Of a stretch of DNA of 64,000 bases, positions 1 through 12,280 are shown piece after piece. Source of the DNA: Chondrilla cf. caribensis. Lineage: Eukaryota; Porifera; Demospongiae; Chondrillida; Chondrillidae. The stretch lies in NCBI GenBank assembly GCA_964020155.1, contig OZ026546.1, forward strand, positions 4,172,900-4,236,899. The letters run 5' to 3'. The notes under the pieces are model-generated. The model ran no database searches and was not told the origin of the DNA. It saw only the letters and a program-made list of their open reading frames with translations. The position numbers and the translations under genes were made by a program. The first letter of the stretch is position 1, and every line of letters starts with the position of its first letter.

Positions 1-65
1 ACATTCGCATGGAGAATAGGTTATATACACTGTATTATACATAATATTATGTGAGCATACACACA

Positions 66-121
<56 letters not shown>

Positions 122-340
122 GAAGCCATACATGCATCACCAGCTGGTCATTTCAGGCATGAAAAGGTTGCAGTGCAGGAAAAGAGCCTGTCTCTAATGG
201 CACAATTGTATACACTGCACATACACACTGTGGCAGTGATGGCCAAACAAGCACATAACTGGTTACAAATACTACATGTACACATTCGCATGGAGAATAG
301 GTTATATACACTGTATTATACATAATATTATGTGAGCATA
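1..340. repeat. 59-bp exact direct repeat, spacing 281 bp
   Basis: Bases 1-59 recur without a mismatch at 282-340. The copies flank a CA microsatellite and about 160 bp of unique sequence. Short ORFs here are unsupported. It may be a recent tandem duplication broken by the window edge. Confidence 0.9.
61..119. repeat. (CA)n microsatellite
   Basis: Nearly pure CA dinucleotide run lying between the two 59-bp direct repeats. Confidence 0.97.
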
Positions 341-1010
341 TACGTATGTAAACACAAAAAATTAACCACGGTAAATGGCTACGTAATGGTCTGTAAGGGC
401 TCCAATAACAGTAAACGTGATCAAGAGAGAATGCATCAGACAGCATTCTGCCAAAGCCTTATATTGACGTACAATGAAACCATTGTTGCCAACAGGAGTG
501 CAACTCACTGTATATGGATTGGGGACATTAAGTCACAGTTACTTGTGTGTCAGCTAAAAATAGTGCATTATTTATACGTACGCAAGCACCAACAACAAAA
601 CGCTCTAGTACTTTGCAATAGCTACAGTACCAGCAAAGCAAAATTTGACGCGAAAATGATACCATACACACCGATGGTTACTCGTGAACACTCACTCGCT
701 ATTCCTTGTATACTGATCAGTGACAGCTGTGACGGGACGCGCACAGGTAACGCGTTTAAAGACAATAGCGAACTATAATAAGAACCCGTGGTCGCAAAAG
801 TGGCGGCCATTTATTTTTAGGGTATGTACAGTATGTATAAATCTACGTATACTACATACTCCAATTGTCACACTTCAATTCCATTCACACCATGATTGTT
901 CAATATCAATCCACCAAAATGATAATACACACACAATCAATAACCACAAATAGAGTCAACATGGGGGAGGGGGAATATGACCTGATTGATGAATAAATGA
1001 TAACTATATT
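341..1010. other. no gene recognised
   Basis: AT-rich sequence. Open frames are short, lack domain signatures and have no convincing splice borders. Nothing is supported here. Confidence 0.6.
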
Positions 1011-1829
1011 GTGGACAAATTGTATCACTGGAATTACGCCAGACCAGCTGAAAATAGACCGAAGTCTCTATCAGCTGGGAGACCGAAGTCCGATTTTGAT
1101 GGCAACCAGTGATTACCTCCCAGTCATCCAAATCCTCAAAAAGGGAACCACAGACAGCTGTTTCGCTCTTATTTGAGCTCCTCAGTGTGGTACACCCTGT
1201 ACATCATTTGGATGACTGTCCTCATCTTATCATTCTGACACACAAGTGAACACCTGTGGTCTTCATGATAAGAGAGGACGAGGGAGGCTTACAGTCAAGG
1301 CGTGACTGTGCGCTCTGATAGTAGGGTAGGTTTATTGCACAATAAGCCTGTGCAAGGCCTAAGGTGGACAAATTGTATCACTGGAATTACGCCAGACCAG
1401 CTGAAAATAGACCGAAGTCTCTATCAGCTGGGAGACCGAAGTCCGATTTTGATGGCAACCAGTGATTACCTCCCAGTCATCCAAATCCTCAAAAAGGGAA
1501 CCACAGACAGCTGTTTCGCTCTTATTTGAGCTCCTCAGTGTGGTACACCCTGTACATCATTTGGATGACTGTCCTCATCTTATCATTCTGACACACAAGT
1601 GAACACCTGTGGTCTTCATGATAAGAGAGGACGAGGGAGACTTACAGTCAAGGCGTGACTGTGCGCTCTGATAGTAGGGTAGGTTTATTGCACAATAAGC
1701 CTGTGCAAGGCCTAAGGTGGACAAATTGTATCACTGGAATTACGCCAGACCAGCTGAAAATAGACCGAAGTCTCTATCAGCTGGGAGACCGAAGTCCGAT
1801 TTTGATGGCAACCAGTGATTACCTCCCAC
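1011..1829. repeat. 353-bp tandem repeat, about 2.3 copies
   Basis: The unit starts at 1011, 1364 and 1717 (marker GTGGACAAATTG), giving a period of 353 bp. The copies are almost identical; one visible difference is gaggctt versus gagactt. The third copy breaks after about 110 bp, where the sequence turns to CACAATTCTAGG. The same short peptide frame recurs in each copy, which reflects duplication and not selection. No recognised domain. Confidence 0.93.
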
Positions 1830-2829
1830 AATTCTAGGTCCCTCACATGGGAACATATTGCTATGCTTTGTATTCTGTGTACAATCAAAACCACAGCTGA
1901 TTCATTGCATATAATTCCTTTATTGTAATCAATTTAAATATAACCAGATGTTGCAAATCTACAATTTGCATTAAATACACTACATGTATCATAATAAATG
2001 AGGCCAATTGAATTACAAAGCTGAAAGTGCTAATAAGCATAAAGTAGACTATATTGTAGACAACCTCAGCAGTACACACTGCCACACTAACACATGGTAA
2101 GCACTTTACCCTCAGCTACGTATAACCATTGTTATTTGGTATGGTTATGGTTATGGATATGGAAACTTATTTAAACTGGGAAGGCCTTTAGCCAGAGGCT
2201 ACTTCACAAGGCACCCAGTGTAAATATGATATCTGCAGTCAACAGCTGTTCCAAAAACACTAAACAAACATGTTTATTTAGGTCACAATACTTACAATAT
2301 ACAGTATACATTGATAAGCGTCCAAAGATTGCATGTTAATAAAGGTCAAGTGAGATAACTGTGGATAAGTTTACACACTGCGCGCATGACCCAATTTCCT
2401 CTCATGTTATAGTGACATCACATGGAACTTCTACCTCATCCTCAAGGTGTTCATAAGGATGTAGAGGTCTAAGACTTGACCTATTAGCATTAAAGGTCAC
2501 CTGCATGATCCAGACAGTAAAGTGGATACCATTACCAATGTTTGTTCCACTGTCCATATATTCATACAGTACATGGGTATCCATACTGCACATACGTAGG
2601 TAATGCAATAAGCATTGTTGATTGTGCAAGTGGGCAATGATTTGCTATTTATATTAAGTGGACACAATGAAACTCATCAATAAAGATGCAAGAAGCACAT
2701 AGGTATGTGGTTCCTACTTCTTGCTATACATTGATACTGATAATATAATACATACCAGGGGTAAAGTGAGGATATCCACTTCCTCTTTGCTTACTCAAAA
2801 GGACTTTAGTAACCCTTGACAGTGCATTC

Positions 2830-3170
2830 TGGTGTGGGAGGGAGGCATAGCCAGCATCGATCACTTCCGAGTTCTCTGGAGACTGTATATACTCCTAGGG
2901 AGGGATGGGAGGACCTTCTTCTATTGAGAAGGTAGTTGGGATGCTGCAGGATCTCTGCACAGGAGGACTGGTCCTGATGGTGTCAGGCACTTCGGCGTAC
3001 TCTGGTGGCAAGGAAGTTGTTGGTGTTACCACTGTATGGTGTTGAGGGTTACTTTGGGATCTTGAGAGCGGAGGCTTAGTCTGAGCACAACAGCCGCTGA
3101 CCTCAGCATACTGCTTTGTCTCGGGAATATCTGACGTCACCCTGTTTCTCTGGCTTCCCATGCTGCGAAC
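2830..3170 (-). pseudogene. duplicated Tyr-motif tail exon (copy 1)
   Basis: An acceptor (TTTTAAG) precedes a frame that starts around MGSQRNRVTSDIPE and carries two YAEV motifs and a proline-rich stretch ending GPPIPP. It then meets a TAG at about 2895. The paralogous copy 2 has CGG (Arg) at that codon and continues as REYIQSPEN. Past the stop, the same frame still reads EYIQSPENSEVIDAGYASL, so the stop looks like a lesion and not a natural end. It could also be an alternative last exon with a shortened tail. Confidence 0.6.
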
Positions 3171-3340
3171 CTTAAAATTAAAATTTAAATCTGTGCATTG
3201 AATGATTAATAATTTTCTTCAGCATCAAACTTGTTTGTAAGGTGAGGAATCCAGTAGCAGTTCTGTGACAAGAATACATAATATTAGATGAATGAGATTA
3301 CAACAAGCCTGCATGTGTAATGTAAACCTCTATGTGTATG

Positions 3341-3342
<2 letters not shown>

Positions 3343-3389
<47 letters not shown>

Positions 3390-3463
3390 ACACACAATCA
3401 CACAATCACACAACCACTCACACACACACACACACACGCACGCACACACACGCACACACGAAC
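3343..3463. repeat. (CA)n microsatellite, interrupted
   Basis: Two CA runs separated by CAATCACA units and followed by CGCACA variants. The long His/Thr ORFs across it are artefacts of the repeat. Confidence 0.95.
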
Positions 3464-4444
3464 ACCAAATTTCAGATCTTTATCTGTCCCAAATTGCTAT
3501 GCTTTGGGTACATATAACTAAAACCACAACTGGTTCATTGCATATAATTTCTATATTATAATTGAATTAAAAAATAACCAGATGTTGCAAATCCACATTG
3601 CATTGAATATGAATACACCACTTGCAGCATATCAATTGGGTCAATTAAATTACGAAGTTGAATGTGCTAATAGGCCTTAAAGTAGATTACACTGTAGACA
3701 ACCTCAGCAGTGCACTCTCACACAAGAACATGGCATGCACCTATCCATGAGGCTGGTACAGCTACATTCAGCTAATTGCTGCTATATGATACATGGTTTC
3801 CTTAACATACGTATGTAGCACATAATATAATGTAGGCCATCACACAGTACTGCCACGTCAGCTACAATCATTGTTATTCATACTCGTGATCACAGGTGAA
3901 CAGCTGCTTCAAATCTCTGCACAAACATCTTTATTAGTACGTACATATTATTATGCACATTATGTCACATGAAAGGGCATCGATCCTGTTGATAGAGGTT
4001 GCATAAGAAAAAATTAAATGTGCATCGCATTACAAAATGTATGACCCAATTTCTTCTCAGTCACTAATGACATCACCATAGTACTGTTTATAAGGTTGTA
4101 GAGGTCATATGCATGATCATCAACTATTAGTATGAAGATCCCCTGAAGCATGCAGTAAAGTGGATACCAATACCAATGTGCACTAAACTATCCATATTAC
4201 GTACATGGATATCCATACACTATATAGGTAATACATATATTATGTATTGTCAACTGTGCAAATGGGCAGTGATTTACTACTACGTAGAAACACTCTGAAA
4301 GATAGAAACTCATCAATGAAGGAGCAAGTAGGTACATACGTACTTCCTATTCATTCTTAAGCATACATTGTTGCTTAAGTACATACCAGGGGTGAAGCGA
4401 AGTGATCCACTTCCTCATTGCTTACTTGAAAGGACTTTAGTAAG

Positions 4445-7400
4445 TTAAACCCTCAATGGTACATTGCGGTGAAGCAGGGAGGCATAGCCAGCATCGATCG
4501 CTTCCAAGTTCTCTGGAGACTGTATATACTCCCGGGGAGGGATGGGAGGACCTTGTTCTATGCAGGCGGCAGTTGGGATGCTGCGGGGTCTCTGCACAGG
4601 AGGTCTGGTCCTGATGGTGTCAGGCACTTCAGCGTACTCTGTTGGCAGGGGGGTTGTTGGTGTTGCCACTGTATGGTGTTGAGGGTTACTGTGGGATCTT
4701 GGAGTGGAGGCTTAGTCTGAGCACAACAGCCGTTGACCTCAGCATAATGCATGGGCTCGGGAATATCTGACGTCACCCTGTTTCTTTGGCTCCCCATGCT
4801 GCGAATCTTCTGGGGAGACTTTGCTACATTCTGTACAACTCCATATCCTTCAATGTCCACTACAATGGTATCCCGAGATACAGTACTTTGCACAGACAAG
4901 TGTGAAGGTGGTACATGGCACTCTCCTTTTGCATCTGACACAGTGGGATATTCTATCAAAGTACCATTTTGACTTAATATATGTTTTGAGACTACAAAGA
5001 GAGCATCATATGTACCATTATAATGTGGTGAAAATTGAGAACAACTGTATAATACCTCTTCTGTATGTACAAGCATTAACAGTAAAGAACTACAAACCTT
5101 AAGATTGCATGTGTTTCCTATTGTGAGATTCTCCTCTTGGGTTCTGCCCTACAGGTGGAAGATGAAAATGATGAAAACATGCATGAAATCTTGGGGTAGT
5201 ATTAAATGAATTCTTAGAAGACAAAGCAATGATTAGTGAGGCATTGAATAAGGGAAGGACGGCTTTATACGAGGTAATAAGAATGAAAAGACATATTGGA
5301 CAGATAGGATGGAGGTCATTTTCCAAATTATTCACGAGTCTAGTTCTACCAAGTATGATGTATGGGTGTGAAGTGTGGGGGTTAATGGGAAAGCATGGTA
5401 AACAATTAGAAAGAGTACAATTGACAGCGATTCGAAATTTTTTGGGAGTACATTCAAAATTTCCAATTACAGCTTTAGAACTAGAAGCAGGATGGTTGCC
5501 GATTAGGTGGGAGATTCAGCTACGGGCCTTCAGACTGTGGATGAAGATTGAAAGAATGGGTGATAACAGACTAATAAAGAAAATAGTTAGATCGACTTGG
5601 GAAGACAGTGATTGGGGAATAGGGATTAGGAAATTTGCATTATGGTTTGGGGTAGAAGAGCATGAGATAACAGCAAAGTTATTTGAGGGATTGAATAATT
5701 ATCAATTTGAAGTTGATTCAATAGTAAGATCTAGTATTTGGAGAGCAGTTAGAGGTGAATGGGGTGAAGCAATTAAAAACAAAAGTAAATTAGAATGGTG
5801 GAGGAGGGAGTTGGAAGTAAGCGGAGATAGACTTGGAGAAGGCAGGGGAGGGATTGTATACATAGAGGATAGAACTTGTAGGAGATTAGGGGCTGAATTA
5901 AGGGCAGGGTGTTGTAAATTAGAAGTGGAGATGGGTAGATGGAGAGGAAATAAGAGGGAGGATAGAATATGCAAATTATGTGGAGAGGGAATTGAAGATG
6001 AAAAGCACTTTTTAACTATATGCACAAAGCTTGATTTGCATAGGGTTTGGATAAGAGAGGAAGAGAATCTTGGAAACTTGAATGAGGATGAAAAGAGTGA
6101 CAAAATTTTGAAGAGTTTGGAAATGCCCAAGATTGCCAGATTTGTTCTAAATATGTGGAAATCTAGAAAGGAACTATTAAAATTTAGTAAATAGATACTA
6201 AATAACTTTTGGAATTCTTATTTAGTGCTAATTTGGACAACTGTCCTACAATGCACTTTAATAACAATAATAATAATAATAATAATAATAATATAACAAG
6301 AAGTGTTTTAGTAAAATGCGGTACTTTTCATTAAAAAAACTGAACGACGTCGGTCGGTCGTCGGATGACCGTCGGTTGACCGACCGCTGACCGACCGGGT
6401 GTTGACCGTTTCGTATTAGCACATTGACCGGCTGCCGTGGACTAAAAATAGTAGCAAATATCACGTGACGCGACGTGGACGATACGAGACGAAGACTGCT
6501 TCTTCTACAGTAATAGCCGAAGGTTCCCTCGCGATACCTCATCGTCCGCTTCATTTGCAATTGGGAATACACGAACTTTAAGATTTCTTCGTTCTTTTGG
6601 AAGCCTTACCCTTTTCCTCACATTCTGAGGATGCTCCCGCTAATCCCTCGTAGAGCTTGAGGAAATCGCTAATGCCAGCCTTGGTAACCGAGTATCTTCT
6701 GTCGTTCAAAATCGCCATAATCTGGCGGTAAGTATTCCCTTTGCGCTTAAGAAACAAAATTCGCTGTTTGACGTACGCGTAGCTTGAGTATACCATTTTT
6801 CTTCGAGCCTCACTTAATAATGATTACGTAAGTGTTAAATTTACTTGACCGCCTCACCGTCGATGACCGACCGTTGACCGCCCGGTGACCGTCGGATAGT
6901 TGACCGCCCGACGTCGTTCATTTTTTTTCTGAAAAGTACCGTACGTATATACCATGAGTCAAAATGTTTCAAAATTGTATTTGCTTATACTTTAATTGCA
7001 AATTGTAGCTGCTCAAAGGTCAATGCACACATTATAGTATATGAGTTACACGCAGGACCAATTGTCACAAATACATAATATTATTAAGTAAATATTATAA
7101 TAATTATTAGACACTTGACAATTAATTAATTGCTAACAGAAAACAGTCTATTACAGTCTTTTGCTTATTTGTTCCGAATTCACTTGACAATGCTGCTATT
7201 CACTTGTCTCTTCCTACATGCAAGGGAATATATGATACATTGTCAATGTCATGCAAAGCCAAAAATGTGGTATATTACTAAACACAATATTATAATTACT
7301 GGAACAGTGTGTATTATCTATTCAATCACGATATGCATGATTTGGACTTAAAGCACTGATATACATTCTTTAATACTTTTCTGGTCACATACACACTCAC

Positions 7401-8613
7401 CATACAAAGCACCAGAATGATAGAACTAGTACAAGCAGAATGCAACTACTGCTGGCACAAGAACAATGGAGATGATCACATTTGATAATGAAGGAGAGCT
7501 ATTGTCAACTATGAAGAAAATTGAAAAGACATTAGCATTGACTAACAAATGGAAGATCACAAGTATCTAAATTCCATTGCATTGCCAAATACACACCTTT
7601 AGTTGGAGTAGAATCATTATCATTCACATCCTCAAGAACTGTTGTATATACAAAGATCAAGGTAAGACATGCATACACACACACACACACACGCGCACGC
7701 GCGCACACACACACACACACAACACACCTCCAGTACGTATAGTTGTGTTACCGCAGTCTTTAGAGCATCCTGCACTGGTACAGGCAGTGACTGATACAAA
7801 ATAAGTGGTGCTTGACTGCCAGTTATAGCCTGTCTCCCTCAAGTCGAGTATTTTATGGCTGTTGGAGGTTGACATGACCACTTCACTACTCTGTGATACT
7901 ACAGATATATTGTATGTCACAGGTAGCAGTCCACTGTGACCACTCCAAGTAAGATTGAACCCTTGGAGTGTTTTCATTATTGTGAGGTTACCAGGACAGT
8001 TGGGTGAGCCTATGGATGCATGGGAAGGCACATACATGTTAGTATAATATATGTTCTGTCAGAAGTGACTAATGTTCTGTCAGAGGAAACTAATTGTGTT
8101 TAACTGACCTTCTACATAGATCTGTAAGATTGAGCTTTTCACTTCCTCTATCCCGATATAACCCAAACACTGAATTTTAGATCCACTCTCATTAAGTTGG
8201 AGATTGTGAATATGAACTTCGGCTGGATTCCTCTTGTAATCTTTGTTAACAGTCAATTTGTGATTTGAGTCCATTTCTAGTTCTAATGTGGTGGTTTCAT
8301 TTAGTGTGGAAGGACCTATATCAATATTCCAGAATAAAACGCCGTTTTCGTGAAGGCCCAATGCATGACAGCGAAAGACAATATCATCATGAACAGGTAC
8401 AACATATCCTCCTGGAACATTGATAGCTTTAGAAGTCGATAGAATTACTAAAAATTGGGAAAGTATACGGTTATATACTTTATAATGTCTCTCATCTGAT
8501 CCAAATAACAGTTCTAACTCACCTTCGCTGCTTCCCTGTACGGATACAGACTGCGCCAAACCCATAATAAGTAACGCGTATTTTAGCCTCTGTGTCATTC
8601 TTCGGCGTACCAT
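4445..8613 (-). CDS. Ig/FN3 single-pass receptor-like gene, probably damaged
   Basis: Seen: exons 8613-8523 (signal peptide, hydrophobic YALLIMGLAQSVSV), 8447-8109 (Ig-like, with FRCHAL, LFWN and IQCLGY as the C, W, C core), 8009-7728 (FN3-like), 7638-7597 (Asp/Asn-rich stalk), 7508-7401 (TM) and a tail exon entering at 5044. All GT..AG borders fit, and the extracellular exons are all phase 1. The intron at 8522-8448 is only about 75 bp. Odd: inside the TM exon the frame VIISIVLVPAVVA must shift by one base to continue CILLVLVLSFWCF; unshifted it stops at TAG. The tail also has a 1-base deletion near 4701 relative to copy 1 (CTC-CAAG versus CTCTCAAG). The shifted frame runs to 4445 with YAEV, GPPIPP and EYIQSPEN. 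YxxV motifs suggest SH2-domain docking (inference). The tail is separated from the TM exon by a LINE fragment and a MITE. Likely a pseudogene, unless the sequence has errors. Confidence 0.7.
5175..6294 (+). mobile_element. 5'-truncated LINE-A-type fragment (ORF2 C-terminus)
   Basis: The frame from 5229 to 6194 (321 aa) aligns by eye with the C-terminal third of the LINE-A ORF2 at 12338-15616: shared landmarks are GVHSKFP, ELEAGW, KLEVEMGRWRG and a CKLC..H..C knuckle. A frame break near 5190 separates LGVVLNEF from the rest. The 3' end is an (AAT)n tail at 6261-6294. It lies in an intron of the receptor-like gene, opposite to its transcription. Confidence 0.9.
6320..6940. mobile_element. 621-bp non-autonomous DNA element with about 38-bp TIRs
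   Basis: The left end GGTACTTTTCATTAAAA and the inverted right end GGTACTTTTCAGAAAAA are followed by matching TGAACGACGTCGG and by arrays of GACCG/CGACC units. No clear target-site duplication is visible. The ends resemble the element at 34842-35127. It contains a short helix-turn-helix ORF. Confidence 0.85.
6578..6796 (-). pseudogene. 72-aa HTH-like transposase remnant
   Basis: The frame begins MVYSSYAYVKQRILFLKRKG and continues through RQIMAILNDRRYSVTKAGIS, a pattern typical of helix-turn-helix DNA-binding segments of Tc1-like and related transposases. It lies wholly inside the TIR element, so it is plausibly the first exon of the parent transposase. No catalytic domain follows. The exact superfamily cannot be named. 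Confidence 0.5.
6941..7400. other. intronic AT-rich sequence
   Basis: Part of the intron between the TM and tail exons of the receptor-like gene. Nothing else is recognised. Confidence 0.55.
7677..7724. repeat. (CA/CG)n microsatellite in intron
   Basis: A run of CACA, CGCG and CACA abutting the donor of the FN3 exon at 7728. Its length could affect splicing. Confidence 0.9.
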
Positions 8614-9118
8614 TAACTCTGGGAGGGAGGCCTGAATAGAAAAGAAAGGATATGTAAATTCCGAATCATCTATCCTCAGGTACAGTATACGTAACTTACA
8701 CTGACGCTCAGAACAAAGTGTAATTTCGATAACTACTACCTAGACCGAATATTATACACAATCGAAATCGTCAAGGTTACCTTTCTGTCATCTTCGCTTA
8801 CTAATGAAAACCCCGGCGTGCGCGCGTAGATAATACTTTTCCGTTCCTGATATTCACATTATGTGCAGCCTCCCCAGTGTCTAGTCAGGCGTAGCCGACC
8901 CGTGTTCCGCCAGACTACCCAGTGTCATGAAAAGTAAAGCGTGTTTGCGCCTGACACGCCGCCATATTAAAATGATGATGTCATAAACCGCACCCACTTT
9001 GTCGTCAAGGGCGTTTCACACGGGAAACTTAGTTTTCTCGCGAAGAATATTTCGAGTGGCTTCTTAGCACCTGGAGGTGTGGCAACAGTATGCTGCCACA
9101 TAGAAAAAGGCGAAATTT
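8614..9118. other. upstream flank of the receptor-like gene
   Basis: Contains the presumed promoter region of the minus-strand gene. No TATA box or RNA gene stands out. Confidence 0.45.
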
Positions 9119-9174
9119 CAATGGGGATGATCACATCTGATAATGAAGGAGAACTATCGTCAACTATAAAGAAA
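9119..9174 (-). pseudogene. relic of a second TM exon
   Basis: Reads GGGGATGATCACATCTGATA and onward, nearly matching 7465-7515, the start of the TM exon of the receptor-like gene. The remaining exon is missing. It marks a lost paralogue or a local exon duplication. Confidence 0.65.
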
Positions 9175-9312
9175 GGGTTGGTGTAGCTACATTTTTGAAT
9201 ATCATGCGATGATTATCAAAGTGATTACTCTCTATTTTAGTTGTTGTGTTCCTGTTACACAGGCAGCCCCTATATTGTTTTCATTTCGACTTCTGGTATG
9301 TAATGCTCGTCC

Positions 9313-9426
<114 letters not shown>

Positions 9427-9449
9427 AGAGTAATAAAAACATTCAAAAA

Positions 9450-9593
9450 TGATCAAGGATGTAGGGATAACAAGCAAAATAAGGGAAAGAACAAGGTAGG
9501 GATGAACGGAATGAGAAGAACGTCAGAGTGAGCAGCATGTTGGAATGAGAAAATTGTCGGAATATAACAACCTATATTCCTACATCCTTGGAA
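9450..9593. mobile_element. about 144-bp MITE, ends CAAGGATGTAGG
   Basis: Starts CAAGGATGTAGGGATA and ends with the inverse TATTCCTACATCCTTG. The same terminus occurs once more, inverted, at about 10216-10246 in a TCAAGGATGTAGG context, so a longer element of about 800 bp may enclose it. Confidence 0.6.
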
Positions 9594-9745
9594 TATAGAG
9601 TTTATGCGTTTGTGCAATATTAATGACGTCATTTTCCATGTTGTGCCATCTTGAGTGTCAAGAAAGTACACAATTGATTAGGGAATGGCGAATTCGACGA
9701 TCGTATCGACTAAATAAACTCATTTCAAGCATTTTAAAAACTACC
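9590..9745 (+). repeat. dispersed repeat, copy 1
   Basis: Inverted homology with about 23815-23965: shared segments include GAGTGTCAAGAAAGTACAC, CGACGATCGTATCGAC and AAGCATTTTAAAA. Both adjoin TGACGTCATTTTCCA. Probably part of a non-autonomous transposon. Confidence 0.8.
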
Positions 9746-10311
9746 ATGAAATGAAAAATGGATGTACAGGCATGAATGACTTGAAATGGAGCTCCATAAA
9801 GTTTATGACCAACCTACAGCAACGTAAAACTAACAAAGACAGTGCCTACCCAAGCTCAAAAACAGTGCAGACACTTCTAAAGTGGTTAATAGTAGTAGGT
9901 ATACAGATAGGTTAATCATAGTAACCATTGTACCTCGATCCGACACATTTCTTATTTCTGCTCCGAGCTCATTTGTAACTGCCCCGTAAGTTCTTTAATG
10001 CTAGTTCTGTCATAGGTCCCCGAGAAGAGCCTATTTTCGACCAGAGGCACCAGTAGTCTTTTACTGAATGATCCAGCTATAATCATTGTCGACCCGAAAG
10101 TCCTACGGCATAACAGATCCTTATCAATAAAAAGTTCCTATTCTACAGTATGTAATGGTACCGTTTCTTGACACTCATTGCGTCATGTTATGTAAATGTG
10201 ACATCAAACACATAAACTCTATACCTACATCCTTGATTATTTTTAAAGGTTTTTATTATGCTTATTTGCATCCTTTCCGCCTCAAGTATGTGATCGATGT
10301 AATTTTGAAAT

Positions 10312-10395
10312 TCTAAAAAACTGCCCTCTCGGGGATTCGAACCAACTGAACTCACTATAAAACCTATCATCTGCTCACTGAGCTGTCGTGACTCA
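10312..10395 (-). ncRNA. tRNA-like pol III unit, likely SINE
   Basis: On the minus strand an A-box-like ACAGCTCAGTGAGCAG is followed about 30 nt later by a perfect B-box-like GGTTCGAATCC, and then by a TTTTTT stretch. The acceptor and T stems do not close well, so it is not a working tRNA gene. A tRNA-derived SINE or a decayed tRNA fits best. Confidence 0.5.
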
Positions 10396-10399
10396 TCGT

Positions 10400-12180
10400 T
10401 ATGAAGTAAGTGATTATTCTTAATTGAACAAAATGGCGTATTACTACGAGGCAGTCGCTGTATAGTGCTGGAAATGCCACAGTCGCCATATGCGCATGTG
10501 GGACATGTCCATTTGGCTCCTAGGCGCTAATAGGATTCTATTAACACCTTAGTGCAGCCAGAGATCTTTTGTCACATGACGTTCTCGTGATTTGATAGAA
10601 TGATTACGCAAGAAAATAGATCGCACCCAATCTAAGATGGAAAGTAAGTAACAAGAATAAGATACGTTCGGCATTCCCCAGCACTTTAATGCTTACCTAC
10701 TTCGATTTAAATCCGTTTCTAAAGGTTTAAATCAAAGTATTGAAATTATACATGACTGCGTATTTCGATTCGAAAAGTTTTAGGGGATGAAGCGCAGCTA
10801 TCGGAATAAATTTAGGATTAGAAACTGAGAATTTTTGGTTATTTTATTTATCAAAAATGCACAAGAGTGATAAAATGAAGATATAATATGATAATTCTGA
10901 CATGTATCGGTCCGTACCTCGATTGCCTTCGGTGCTTTGTTTTGACTCCCATTTATGTTCTCAAAATGATCACAACTTCCTATCAATGCCATCTTTAGAA
11001 TAAATATCAAGCGCTCAAAAGAAACATCTGATTGGGCTGAAGAAGTATCAAAATGATCGAAGATAATCTTATACACACAATAACACTTTAGCTCGGCGAC
11101 ATAATGACGTAACCCAATTAGTCATATGACATTCATGTGACTTATGGCTCTCGCTCTAGCTCTTCTGTATGATACTTGTCATGTTCGCCCGCCATTTCAG
11201 GAAAGCCTCCGGAGAGATTATCGATCGTCTAAAAGTTAAGTTCGGATGACTCTCCAACCTTTCCATGTGGAAGAAATTGATCCATTGATCTAAAATGAAT
11301 TTATAGGGTAAACGGGGTAACTTGGAACGCTTTTTGACACCTATCAACAGCTCCACTGCTTGCACTCCGATGGATCACTGGATTTACATGAAAGTTACCG
11401 TGCACCTAAAGTAAATATTCACCCTTCATGACCAGTTCGAAATTTGAATATAGCACCATTCCATCAGATAGCAGAATCGTTTTTGTAATAACTTTTGTAA
11501 AGTGTGGGAAAATGGCTGTCGGGGTAACTTGGAACACTGAAAACTCGCCGTGAAATCATCACAGACGCTCCAAACGATGACCGGGTATACAATAATGCTT
11601 TAGAAGAACCCAAATGGTATAAAGGCCTATACTATAATCTATCATACATAAAGCTCAGTTTAAAAAAGCCAAAACACAAAGGGTACATCTCAGGAACGCA
11701 ACCGAAACACGTAGAATCGCCATCTTTTCAGGACAATGACGTCATACACAAATGTCTGCCGAAATGGATGTCACCGTGCCTTCAGCTATGGCATTACGTC
11801 ATCGACATCCCATGTCATTTGCGATGCTGATCCTTTTGAAATACGTTCTTCAAAGTGGGGTGGACTTGACGGGATTCCCTGGCTTCTTGTTGGAGACCTG
11901 ACTGTTCCCGCTGCCTACTCGGGCCTTAGTTGAGACTTGAGGGGAGGATAAAGCTTTGGCCGAAGACCTGCCTCGTTCGAGAGAGGAACGGCAGCCAGTC
12001 GAAGACAGTCGAGGTGGGTAGAAGACTCGGAGCCCTTCACCCGTAAAATCGACCGACAGCGTTGCTGAAATGTTCGAGATTGTGCCCGAACCCGGTCGAA
12101 GACCTTCTACGAGGCCTTCGTCGGCAAGAAGGCAGCCGAATTGAAGGGAACGCCGCTTTTCGCTTCTGGGCCAAAATTCG
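10400..12180. other. no gene recognised
   Basis: Unique-looking sequence. GGGGTAACTTGGAAC occurs twice (about 11309 and 11520). Open frames are short and without domains. The 126-aa minus frame over 11850-12230 runs into a microsatellite and has no family signature. Confidence 0.5.
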
Positions 12181-12184
12181 TGTG

Positions 12185-12186
<2 letters not shown>

Positions 12187-12279
<93 letters not shown>

Positions 12280-12280
12280 G
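12187..12280. repeat. (CA)n-(TA)n-(TTA)n microsatellite
   Basis: The TTA part is the 3' (TAA)n tail of LINE-A read on the plus strand. The CA and TA parts are flank. Confidence 0.93.

Larger units (their letters stand above)
1855..4810. repeat. diverged tandem segmental duplication of about 1.3 kb
   Basis: About 1855-3180 is homologous to about 3490-4810: both contain ATTGCTATGCTTTG, then CAGATGTTGCAAAT, and both end in a Tyr-motif exon on the minus strand. The copies differ by many substitutions and small indels, so the event is old. It duplicated the cytoplasmic-tail exon of the receptor-like gene described at 4445-8613. Confidence 0.85.

Noticed and set aside
10312..10395. Functional tRNA gene
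   Set aside because: Acceptor and T stems do not pair although the B box is good.
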